Positions 22,591-28,609 of a stretch of 30,153 nucleotides of DNA are shown here, one piece after another. The position numbers and the translations under genes were made by a program. A model generated the notes under the pieces. It did not search any database and was not told the DNA's origin. It worked only from the letters and a program-made list of their open reading frames with translations. How positions within the stretch are numbered: the stretch's first letter is position 1; each line of letters begins with the position of its first letter. The DNA is taken from positions 1 to 30,153 of the forward strand of contig DATIZY010000290.1 in NCBI GenBank assembly GCA_035516895.1. The letters run 5' to 3'. This DNA comes from Gp7-AA10 sp035516895. GTDB lineage: Bacteria; Acidobacteriota; Thermoanaerobaculia; Gp7-AA8.

Positions 22591-23937
22591 ATGGCGAAGA
22601 TCCTCATCGTCGACGACGAGCAATCGATCCGCACCACACTGGCGAAGATCCTCGAGGACGAGGGGCATCGCGCGGTCGTCGCGGAATCGGGCGAGGAAGC
22701 GCTTGCGCTCGCCGCGCGCGACGAATTCGATTTGATCATCCTCGACCTCTGGCTGCCCGGCGTGGACGGCATGACGGTGCTCGAGAGGCTTCGCGCCGCG
22801 GGCGCTCCGCCGGTGATCGTCATCTCCGGCCACGGGAACATCGACACCGCGGTCCGCGCCACGCGGCTCGGCGCCTACGACTTTCTCGAGAAGCCGCTGT
22901 CGCTCGAGCGGGTCGTGCTCACGATCAGCCACGCGCTCGCCGATCGCAAGCTGCGCGATCAGGTGCGCGATCTTCGGCGGTCCCTTTCGGCCGACGAGCT
23001 GCTGATCGGCGAGAGCGACGCCATGAAAGCGCTCGAGCAGCAGGTGCGCAGCGCGGCGCCGTCGAACAGCCGCGTGCTGATCACCGGCGAGAACGGCAGC
23101 GGAAAGGAGATCGTCGCGCGCGCACTGCATCGCTGGTCGCATCGTGCGGAGCAGCCGTTCGTCGACGTCAACTGCGCGGCGATTCCGGAGGAGCTCATCG
23201 AGTCGGAGCTGTTCGGTCATCGAAAGGGCGCATTCACCGGCGCGATCGACGAGCGCAAAGGAAAGTTCGAGCTTGCCGACGCCGGCACGCTTTTCCTCGA
23301 CGAAGTGGGCGACATGAGCCTGCGCACGCAGGCGAAAGTGCTGCGCGTGCTGCAGGAGCAGACGTTTCAGAAAGTCGGCGGCGCGCAGCCGATCACCGTC
23401 GACGTGCGCGTGATCGCGGCGACGAACAAGAACCTTCCGGCGGAGATCGAGCGCGGCACGTTCCGCGATGACCTCTACTACCGCCTCAACGTCATTCCGA
23501 TCGAGGTGCCGCCGCTGCGCGCGCGCGGCAACGACGTGATTCTGCTCGCCGAACATTTTCTGCGGCGATTCGCCGCGGAGACCGGCACCCCGCGGAAGAA
23601 GCTCTCGGCAGGCGCGGCGACGAAGCTGAAGGCGTATCACTGGCCGGGCAACGTCCGCGAGCTGCGCAACGTCATGGAGCGGCTCGCGATTCTCGTTCGC
23701 AACGAGACGATCGAAGCGGAGGACGTTCAGCTCGGCGCGCGCGCGGCCGCGCCGACGGGAATCTCGCCGGAGATGAGCCTGAAAGAAGCGCGCGACGCGT
23801 TCGAGAAGCAGTTCATCCTCGCGCGTCTGCGCGACTTCGCCGGCAACGTCTCCCGCACCGCCGAAGCCCTCGGCGTGGAGCGCTCGAATCTCTATCGAAA
23901 GCTCCATGCGTACGGAATTACCGTCGAGCGTGCGTAA
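22591..23937 (+). CDS. ntrX: NtrX-family sigma-54-dependent response regulator
   Basis: Cytoplasmic transcription activator of 448 residues and cognate of NtrY. The receiver domain has phospho-acceptor Asp52 and Lys101. The AAA+ domain has Walker A GENGSGKE at 166-173, the sigma-54 contact loop GAFTGA at 213-218, and Walker B GTLFLDEVGD at 232-241. The C-terminal Fis-type helix-turn-helix (NVSRTAEALGVERSNLYRKL) binds DNA. GAFTGA is intact, so it should activate RpoN-dependent promoters; the pilin promoter at 2436-2451 is a candidate target. ATG 22591 lacks a strong ribosome site, and the upstream heptamer hairpin may affect how much is made relative to NtrY. A long heptamer array follows the gene. 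Confidence 0.95.
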   Translation: MAKILIVDDEQSIRTTLAKILEDEGHRAVVAESGEEALALAARDEFDLIILDLWLPGVDGMTVLERLRAAGAPPVIVISGHGNIDTAVRATRLGAYDFLEKPLSLERVVLTISHALADRKLRDQVRDLRRSLSADELLIGESDAMKALEQQVRSAAPSNSRVLITGENGSGKEIVARALHRWSHRAEQPFVDVNCAAIPEELIESELFGHRKGAFTGAIDERKGKFELADAGTLFLDEVGDMSLRTQAKVLRVLQEQTFQKVGGAQPITVDVRVIAATNKNLPAEIERGTFRDDLYYRLNVIPIEVPPLRARGNDVILLAEHFLRRFAAETGTPRKKLSAGAATKLKAYHWPGNVRELRNVMERLAILVRNETIEAEDVQLGARAAAPTGISPEMSLKEARDAFEKQFILARLRDFAGNVSRTAEALGVERSNLYRKLHAYGITVERA

Positions 23938-23947
23938 CAAAAACGAC

Positions 23948-24178
23948 GAGGACTGAGGACTGAGCACTCAGGAGCCAGGACTCAGGACTCAGGACTTAGG
24001 ACTCAGGACTTAGGACTCAGGACATAGTTTCGCCCGCTCTTTCCAGCGAATCACGGCAACGGTGTGCTACCCAGTCCTCAGTCCTCAGTCCTCAGTCCTC
24101 AGTCCTCAGTCCTCGGTCCTCAGTCCTCAGTTCTAAAAGTCTAAAAGTCCTAAGTCCTAAGTCCGGCCTCCCGAGTCC
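23948..24178. repeat. Long heptamer inverted array, AGTCCTN family, after ntrX
   Basis: A left arm of about eleven AGGACTN units (23948-24025) faces a right arm of about fourteen AGTCCTN units (24072-24178), with about 45 bases of unique sequence between them. The arms are reverse complements, so a hairpin of about 70 bp can form. It takes up most of the 320-base gap between ntrX and tRNA-Gly; the rest (24180-24257) holds the tRNA promoter. It may serve as the ntrX terminator. Confidence 0.93.
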
Positions 24179-24212
24179 TCTTCCGGAATAGGGGCAGGAA
24201 TGAGTCCGTTAG

Positions 24213-24242
24213 TTGACACACGCAAACGGCGCCAATTACCCT
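24213..24242 (+). promoter_or_regulatory. Sigma-70 promoter of tRNA-Gly
   Basis: A perfect -35 TTGACA (24213-24218) is followed, after 18 bases, by TACCCT (24237-24242). Transcription would start near 24249, about nine bases before the mature tRNA end. Confidence 0.65.
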
Positions 24243-24257
24243 ACGCGCGCGTTTTTC

Positions 24258-24333
24258 GCGGGCATAACTCAGTTGGTAGAGTGCGACCTTGCCAAGGTCG
24301 ATGTCGCCGGTTCGAGTCCGGTTGCCCGCTCCA
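24258..24333 (+). tRNA. tRNA-Gly (anticodon GCC)
   Basis: A 76-base cloverleaf. The acceptor stem pairs GCGGGCA with TGCCCGC, the D arm has ACTC/GAGT around AGTTGGTA, and the anticodon stem CGACC/GGTCG encloses TTGCCAA with GCC at positions 34-36. The T arm is GCCGG-TTCGAGT-CCGGT. Discriminator base is T, as expected for bacterial glycine tRNA, and CCA is encoded. It has its own promoter and a terminator 17 bases downstream. Confidence 0.97.
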
Positions 24334-24349
24334 AATGAACGGGATTCGA

Positions 24350-24373
24350 GGCCGCCTCCGGGCGGCCTTTTTT
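24350..24373 (+). terminator. Rho-independent terminator after tRNA-Gly
   Basis: GGCCGCC and GGCGGCC form a 7-bp stem with loop TCCG, followed by TTTTTT. It lies 17 bases after the encoded CCA and just before the 3' end of the convergent yraN gene. Confidence 0.93.
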
Positions 24374-24390
24374 CTGCGCCTCACTGCCCG

Positions 24391-24780
24391 TCACATCGTC
24401 CATCTCCAAGGCCGTCGAGGGTCGCTCACCGCCTGAAATGCGTCAGGATAATGTGTGATGATAAAGTGGGTTCCAGTCCAGAAGAGCGACAACACGTCGT
24501 AGCGCACTTCTCCCCGATGCGGGCAGCGCGCGAGATAAGCGTCCGCGAGTCGGACGAGCCGAAGCTGCTTGTCGCGGTCGACGGCTTCGAAGCCTTCACC
24601 TGCGGCGAGACTCTGCCTGGTTTTCACTTCGACGAACGCCAGGACGTGCCGCCGCTGCACGACGAGGTCGATCTCGCCTCCGCGCAATCGGACGTTGCGA
24701 CCCACGATCGAGTATCCGCGCATCCGATAGAACCAGACCGCCCGCCGCTCGCCAAGCCGCCCCAACTCCTTCGAATCCAC
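24391..24780 (-). CDS. yraN: UPF0102 (YraN) family endonuclease-like protein
   Basis: Small cytoplasmic protein of 129 residues with a Holliday-junction-resolvase-like / restriction-endonuclease fold. The expected motifs are present: ELGRLGERRAVWFYRMRGY at the N-terminus, the metal-site GGEIDLV, and FVEVKTRQ, followed by VDRDKQLRLVRLADAYL. Precise function of the family is unknown, probably nucleic-acid processing. The start is GTG 24780; no ribosome site is seen, and the short palindrome CCGAGGGTACCTCGG lies just upstream. It follows mutL in the same direction across a heptamer array. Confidence 0.9.
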   Translation of the reverse strand: MDSKELGRLGERRAVWFYRMRGYSIVGRNVRLRGGEIDLVVQRRHVLAFVEVKTRQSLAAGEGFEAVDRDKQLRLVRLADAYLARCPHRGEVRYDVLSLFWTGTHFIITHYPDAFQAVSDPRRPWRWTM

Positions 24781-24801
24781 GTTCCGAGGGTACCTCGGTG
24801 G

Positions 24802-24876
24802 AGTTCGCAGTTCGCGGTTCGCCGCTCGTGCGAGCCGACCTTCCCCTCTGCGAACTACGATCTGCGACCGCGAACG
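24802..24876. repeat. Heptamer inverted array, GTTCGCN family, between mutL and yraN
   Basis: Three to four AGTTCGC/GGTTCGC/CGCTCGT units on the left and about four degenerate GCGAACT/ACGATCT/GCGACCG/CGAAC units on the right, inverted relative to each other. The same family occurs between ntrY and ntrX and after the BON gene. It ends directly at the mutL stop codon. Confidence 0.8.
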
Positions 24877-24877
24877 T

Positions 24878-26638
24878 CTACCGCCTGTGGAAGTGCCGTT
24901 CGATGTCGGGATGCTTGATGTCGACGATGATCGGACGTCCGTGAGGGCAGGCGAAGGGGTTCGATGAGCCGAGCAGCTCGGCCGTCAGCCGTGCCATTTC
25001 TTCGCCGCCGAGGGGCCGGTGCACTTTGATGGCCGCCTGACAGGCGAGCGAGGCGCAGACTTTCTCGCGGACGCGCGCGACGTGCGGCGAGCGCTCCTCA
25101 ATCGATGCGTCGATCAGCTTTCGCAGGAACGATTGCACGTCGTTGTGCACGAGCTCCGCGGGCACGGCGGTGATGGCGAAGGCGTTGCCTGAAAAGCGCT
25201 CGATGTCGAATCCGACTGCGCGCAGCTCGGCCGCATGCGACTCGAGCACCGCGCATTCCGCCGCGCCGCTCTCGAAGAGAACCGGCGTGAGCAGCTGCTG
25301 CGAAACTGGCTCACGGCGCTCGATGCGCGCGAGATAGCGGTCGTAGAGCACGCGCTCGTGAGCGGCGTGCTGATCCACGAGGCGCAGACCCCCGGGCGTG
25401 TCGAGCAGGACGTAGCTCATTCGGTACTGGCCGATGACGCGTCCGGCGAGATCGCCGAGCGCGGGCGGCTCTTCAACGATGGTCCGGCCGGCGAAAGCCG
25501 TCCCCACACCCGCCGGCGGCTGCACGATCGGACGCGATTGAAAGAGAGGCGTGAACTCGGTCGTCGCGGGGCGGTCGAAGATCTGCATCGGGACGAGGAC
25601 CGGGGACTGAGGGCTGGCGATGGAGTCGTCGCCGAGCAGCTTCCCGCCTTCCTCCGCTCCGCCTAACGCCCGTTTGATTCCCTGCTCGACCACGACGTGA
25701 ATCGACCCCGAATCGCGGAAGCGCACCTCGGTTTTCGCCGGATGGACGTTGACATCGACCGCTGCCGGGTCCATGTCGAGGAACAGGACGATCGCCGGAT
25801 GGCCGTCGAAGTCGAACGACTCCGCGGCGCGGCTGGCGGCGTGCGTCAGAACGCGATCGCGGACGAGCCGGCCGTTGACGAAGAAGAATTGATTGCGCCG
25901 GCTGCCGTAGCGCAGTCCGCGCGTGACGTAGCCCGTGGCGTGCGTGCGGTCGTACGACTCGTCGATGTCGGCGAGGAACTCCCCGGCATCGCCGCCTAAC
26001 ACCTGCACCACGCGATCGCGGATCGACGGCGCGGGCGGCAGATCGAGAACGATTCGTCCGTTGTGCTGCAGCCGGAACGCGCGCGAAGGCAGCGGCAGCG
26101 CGTACGACGAGATCACGGTGACGACCGAGCGGAACTCGGCGTCCGCGCTGCGCAGGAACTTCCGCCGCGCGGGAACGTTCTCGAAGAGCTCGCGGACGAC
26201 GATCGTCGTGCCGCGGTCGCGCGCCGCCGGCCGTGCGCTCCGCCGGCCGGTCAAGGGATCGCATTCGATTTCGACGGCGTGCTCGCTCGCGGCGTCGAAG
26301 GTCGTCAGCGAAAAGCGCGACACGCTGGCGATCGACGGCAGCGCCTCGCCGCGGAACCCGAGCGTACGCACGCGTGCGAGGTCGTCGAACTCGCGGATCT
26401 TCGACGTCGCGTGCCGCTCGAGCGCGAGAAGCGCATCGTCCTGCGACATGCCGCAGCCGTCGTCGCGCACTTCGATGAGCTTTCTGCCGCCGTTCTCCAG
26501 CCGCACTTCGATCGAGCTCGCGCCGGCGTCGATCGCGTTCTCGACGAGCTCCTTCACCACCGACGCAGGACGCTCGACGACCTCACCGGCGGCGATCTGG
26601 TTCACCAGCTCGGAAGGGAGAACGTGGATGCGGGGCAC
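24878..26638 (-). CDS. mutL: DNA mismatch repair protein MutL
   Basis: Mismatch-repair coordinator with an N-terminal GHKL ATPase and C-terminal dimer/endonuclease domain, 586 residues. The N-terminus has IAAGEVVERPASVVKELVENAIDAGA, cut here into IAAGEVVERP and ELVENAIDAGA (catalytic Glu and Asn), DDGCGM, and TLGFRGEALPSI. The C-terminal region has DQHAAHERVLYD near residue 422, ACQAAIK near 532, and CPHGRP near 564, the pattern of MutL proteins that nick DNA. The last acidic residue of the DQHA-x2-E-x4-E motif is Asp instead of Glu. No MutS is in the window. It starts at GTG 26638 with a perfect TATAAT six bases upstream and no Shine-Dalgarno, so a leaderless mRNA is likely. Confidence 0.97.
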   Translation of the reverse strand: MPRIHVLPSELVNQIAAGEVVERPASVVKELVENAIDAGASSIEVRLENGGRKLIEVRDDGCGMSQDDALLALERHATSKIREFDDLARVRTLGFRGEALPSIASVSRFSLTTFDAASEHAVEIECDPLTGRRSARPAARDRGTTIVVRELFENVPARRKFLRSADAEFRSVVTVISSYALPLPSRAFRLQHNGRIVLDLPPAPSIRDRVVQVLGGDAGEFLADIDESYDRTHATGYVTRGLRYGSRRNQFFFVNGRLVRDRVLTHAASRAAESFDFDGHPAIVLFLDMDPAAVDVNVHPAKTEVRFRDSGSIHVVVEQGIKRALGGAEEGGKLLGDDSIASPQSPVLVPMQIFDRPATTEFTPLFQSRPIVQPPAGVGTAFAGRTIVEEPPALGDLAGRVIGQYRMSYVLLDTPGGLRLVDQHAAHERVLYDRYLARIERREPVSQQLLTPVLFESGAAECAVLESHAAELRAVGFDIERFSGNAFAITAVPAELVHNDVQSFLRKLIDASIEERSPHVARVREKVCASLACQAAIKVHRPLGGEEMARLTAELLGSSNPFACPHGRPIIVDIKHPDIERHFHRR

Positions 26639-26644
26639 TCGTGA

Positions 26645-26650
26645 ATTATA
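26645..26650 (-). promoter_or_regulatory. -10 box (TATAAT) of mutL
   Basis: A perfect -10 consensus on the minus strand ends six bases before the GTG start, so transcription should begin at or next to the start codon. The -35 position holds only GC-rich sequence belonging to a GCGTCGCG...CGCGACGC palindrome (26652-26679). Confidence 0.5.
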
Positions 26651-26679
26651 AGCGTCGCGTCGCTTCGCGCCGCGACGCG

Positions 26680-26729
26680 TTGTCAGTTGTCAGTTGTCAG
26701 TTGTCAGAAGGGTGGAAGCAACCGACAAC
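26680..26729. repeat. Heptamer array, GTTGTCA family, upstream of mutL
   Basis: Four perfect tandem TTGTCAG units (26680-26707), then 15 bases, then a single inverted half unit (CCGACAAC). Same family as the 4 + 4 hairpin between glyA and YfhO protein 3, about 13.6 kb away. Confidence 0.93.
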
Positions 26730-26731
26730 GT

Positions 26732-26791
26732 GTAGGGCACGGCTGCGCCGTGCCGAACCCGGGGGTTCGGCAGCGCGCGGCGCCGCCCTAC
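26732..26791. repeat. Dispersed palindromic (REP-like) element, full copy
   Basis: A 60-base imperfect inverted repeat with ends GTAGGGC and GCCCTAC and inner arms CCGAACCC / GGGTTCGG around a G-rich centre. The left arm carries the CACGGC-TGC-GCCGTG sub-palindrome seen also at 16154-16179 and, more degenerate, at 28552-28573. It lies between the qor-like gene and mutL and may end qor-like transcripts. Confidence 0.8.
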
Positions 26792-26809
26792 AAAGACAAC
26801 GCGAGCGAG

Positions 26810-27835
26810 CTAGACCGTCAAAACGATCTTCCCGAACGCCTCGCGATTCTCGAGCGCACGATGCGCGTCGGCGATGCGATCGAGCGGCAGGACGCGATCG
26901 ATGACCGGACGAAGCCGCCCCGCCTCGACGTGCTTCATGATCTCGTGCAGCTCGGCGACGCTCCCCATCGTGGAACCGAGGATCGAGAGGAGCTTGAAGA
27001 AGATGAGACGGATGTTGACCGTCGCTTCTCCCGCCGCCGTTGCGCCGCAAGTGACGAGCCGCCCGCCCCGCGCGAGCGAGCGAAGCGATTTCTCGAAGGT
27101 TTCGCCGCCGATGTGCTCGACGACGACGTCGACGCCGCGTTTATTCGTGAGGCCGCGCACCACCGCGGCGAAATCGCTTTCGCGATAGAGAATGGTTTCG
27201 TCTGCGCCCAGCTCTTTCGCGCGCGTCGCCTTCTCCGCGCTACCGACGGTCGTGTACACCGTCGCGTGAAACAGCTTCGCGATCTGAATCGCCGCGCTTC
27301 CGACGCCCGAACCGCCCGCTTGCACGAGCACCGTCTCGCCCGCGCGGAGCTGGGCACGCGCGATGAGCATGTGCCACGCCGTCAGCATGTCGAGCGGAAG
27401 CGCGGCCGCTTCGGCGAACGAGAGCTTCGCCGGTTTGCGAAGAAGATTGCGAACCGGGACGGCGATTTTCTCCGCTGCGCCGCCGTTCTTTCCTTCGCCG
27501 AAGATGCCGAAGCCCGCGCAGAGCTCATCGTGTCCGGAAAGGCATGCGGTGCAGCGTCCGCAGGAGTAGCCGGGAGCGACGATGACTTCGTCGCCGCGCT
27601 TCCAGCCGAGCCCGTCCCGAATCTCATCGATGACGCCCGCAACCTCGGCGCCGGGAATGATCGGCAGCGGGAACTTGTGTCCCGGCACGCCGCGCCGAAC
27701 CCAGATGTCCAGGTGGTTGATGCCGAGGGCGCGGACGCTGACGAGGGCCTCGTCCGGCTGTGGAACGGGATCGGGAACCTCGGTTTGCTCGAGCCGCTCG
27801 ACTCCGCCGTGCTCGCGGATTAGGATCGCTTTCAT
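26810..27835 (-). CDS. Zinc-type alcohol dehydrogenase-like / quinone oxidoreductase family protein
   Basis: MDR-superfamily NAD(P)H oxidoreductase, 341 residues, cytoplasmic. It opens MKAILIREHGG and has the GroES-like domain, then a four-Cys structural zinc lobe (CGRCTACLSGHDELC), and the Rossmann motif VQAGGSGVGSAAIQIAK. The catalytic zinc ligands of alcohol dehydrogenases are missing: NHLDIW stands where Cys is expected and PGAEVAG replaces GHE. It therefore probably acts as a quinone or enone reductase that keeps only the structural zinc. ATG 27835 is chosen over a longer extension because it gives the normal N-terminus and has TAGAAT eight bases upstream. The start overlaps the start of a divergent small gene. 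mutL follows downstream. Confidence 0.9.
   Translation of the reverse strand: MKAILIREHGGVERLEQTEVPDPVPQPDEALVSVRALGINHLDIWVRRGVPGHKFPLPIIPGAEVAGVIDEIRDGLGWKRGDEVIVAPGYSCGRCTACLSGHDELCAGFGIFGEGKNGGAAEKIAVPVRNLLRKPAKLSFAEAAALPLDMLTAWHMLIARAQLRAGETVLVQAGGSGVGSAAIQIAKLFHATVYTTVGSAEKATRAKELGADETILYRESDFAAVVRGLTNKRGVDVVVEHIGGETFEKSLRSLARGGRLVTCGATAAGEATVNIRLIFFKLLSILGSTMGSVAELHEIMKHVEAGRLRPVIDRVLPLDRIADAHRALENREAFGKIVLTV
27821..27826 (+). promoter_or_regulatory. -10-like box (TAGGAT) of the small membrane-protein gene
   Basis: TAGGAT (TANNNT type) ends seven bases before ATG 27834. It lies inside the coding sequence of the divergent qor-like gene. Confidence 0.3.
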
Positions 27836-28040
27836 GGCGGGCGATTCTACTCGGGGCACAGGCGTTGCTGGAGCGGTCCGCGTGGCCCGGCGCATCACCG
27901 CTGTCTTCGGAATGCTCGCGATCGTCGCACTGCTCGGCATCCTCGTCTGGCGCGTCTATCTCCACCACCAGCATGGAGTTGGTGAGGATGAGCCCGCGGT
28001 CGTCCGCGTGGCACGTCCCCTGCTCTATCAGCAGGTATGA
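27834..28040 (+). CDS. Small single-pass membrane protein
   Basis: A 68-residue protein with one clear hydrophobic helix (VFGMLAIVALLGILVWRVYL, about residues 24-43), basic residues before it and a short, charged tail after it (HHQHGVGEDEP). Its stop overlaps the ATG of the BON-domain gene (ATGA), which argues that it is real and translated with it. The start is uncertain: ATG 27834 has a TAGGAT box seven bases upstream and overlaps the divergent qor-like start codon by two bases; GTG 27882 has GGAG at a proper distance and would give 52 residues. I do not recognise the family. A role in membrane association of, or signalling with, the periplasmic BON protein is conceivable only by neighbourhood. 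Confidence 0.6.
   Translation: MAGDSTRGTGVAGAVRVARRITAVFGMLAIVALLGILVWRVYLHHQHGVGEDEPAVVRVARPLLYQQV
27844..27849 (-). promoter_or_regulatory. -10-like box (TAGAAT) of the qor-like gene
   Basis: On the minus strand TAGAAT ends eight bases before ATG 27835. It would lie inside the small divergent gene if that gene starts at 27834. Confidence 0.4.
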
Positions 28041-28522
28041 GAACGACGAAATCGACGCTGATCGGCGCCGCGATTCTCGCGGCGCTCGTGGCGTTCCCCG
28101 GAATTTCGAAAGCAAACGACACCGCGACGGTGGACATTACTCCGCAATTGCGACGCTCCGGTCTCGACATCGACAACCTTCGCGGGATCGAGATTGGTGG
28201 AATCGTCATCCTTCGCGGCAAATCGGTCGACGCCGCGTCCGCATTGCGCGCGGGCGAATACGTCCAACAGCTCGGCTATACCCGCGTCGCGAACCTGATC
28301 GAGGTCGTCACGCCGCCCGACGACGCCCACATCCGCCGCACCGCCGAGCGCGAGCTCGCGATGCAGCGCTCGCTCGAAGGCTGCAACATCAGCGTCGAGT
28401 CCCAGCGCGGAATCGTGACGATCGCGGGCAAAGTGAACTCACCTCTGCAGCGCGACGTGGCGATGGATATCGTCCGCAACATCGACGGCGTCCGCGCCGT
28501 GAAGTCGGATTTCTCCGAGTAG
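28037..28522 (+). CDS. BON-domain periplasmic protein
   Basis: Exported protein of 161 residues. The signal peptide (MRTTKSTLIGAAILAALVAF, then PGISKA) should be cut near Ala27. Two BON domains follow, about 30-93 (LRGIEIGGIVILRGKSVD, YTRVANLIEV) and 95-160 (ISVESQRGIVTIAGKVNS, MDIVRNIDGVRAVKSDF), each with the typical glycine and the 'V.G.V' strand-turn pattern. BON domains, as in OsmY, associate with phospholipid and stress at the periplasmic face. It starts at ATG 28037, four bases overlapping the small membrane-protein gene, so the two are coupled. Confidence 0.88.
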   Translation: MRTTKSTLIGAAILAALVAFPGISKANDTATVDITPQLRRSGLDIDNLRGIEIGGIVILRGKSVDAASALRAGEYVQQLGYTRVANLIEVVTPPDDAHIRRTAERELAMQRSLEGCNISVESQRGIVTIAGKVNSPLQRDVAMDIVRNIDGVRAVKSDFSE

Positions 28523-28529
28523 TTCTCTC

Positions 28530-28608
28530 GCGGTTCGCGGTTCCTACGGGGTTCGGCACGTCGCAGCCGTCCCGACACGGATGCGTAGGCTGCTCGGCGA
28601 ACCGCAAA
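28530..28608. repeat. Degenerate heptamer (GTTCGCN) and REP-like remnant
   Basis: CGGTTCGCGGTTCC on the left and GGCGAACCGC on the right form an inverted pair of the GTTCGCN family. Between them, at 28552-28573, lies a degraded copy of the dispersed palindrome (TTCGGCACGTCGCAGCCGT). It fills the gap between the convergent BON and outer-membrane protein genes, where no canonical terminator is seen; the outer pair may act as one. Confidence 0.65.
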
Positions 28609-28609
28609 G

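Noticed and set aside
22060..23967. A 635-codon leftward open frame opposite ntrY and ntrX
   Set aside because: Antisense to clear kinase and regulator domains, with His/Arg-rich low-complexity translation and no motifs.
23948..24178. CRISPR array
   Set aside because: Repeated units are seven bases with no spacers, and no cas genes are present.
24200..24436. A 78-codon open frame over tRNA-Gly
   Set aside because: It runs through a complete tRNA, its promoter and its terminator.
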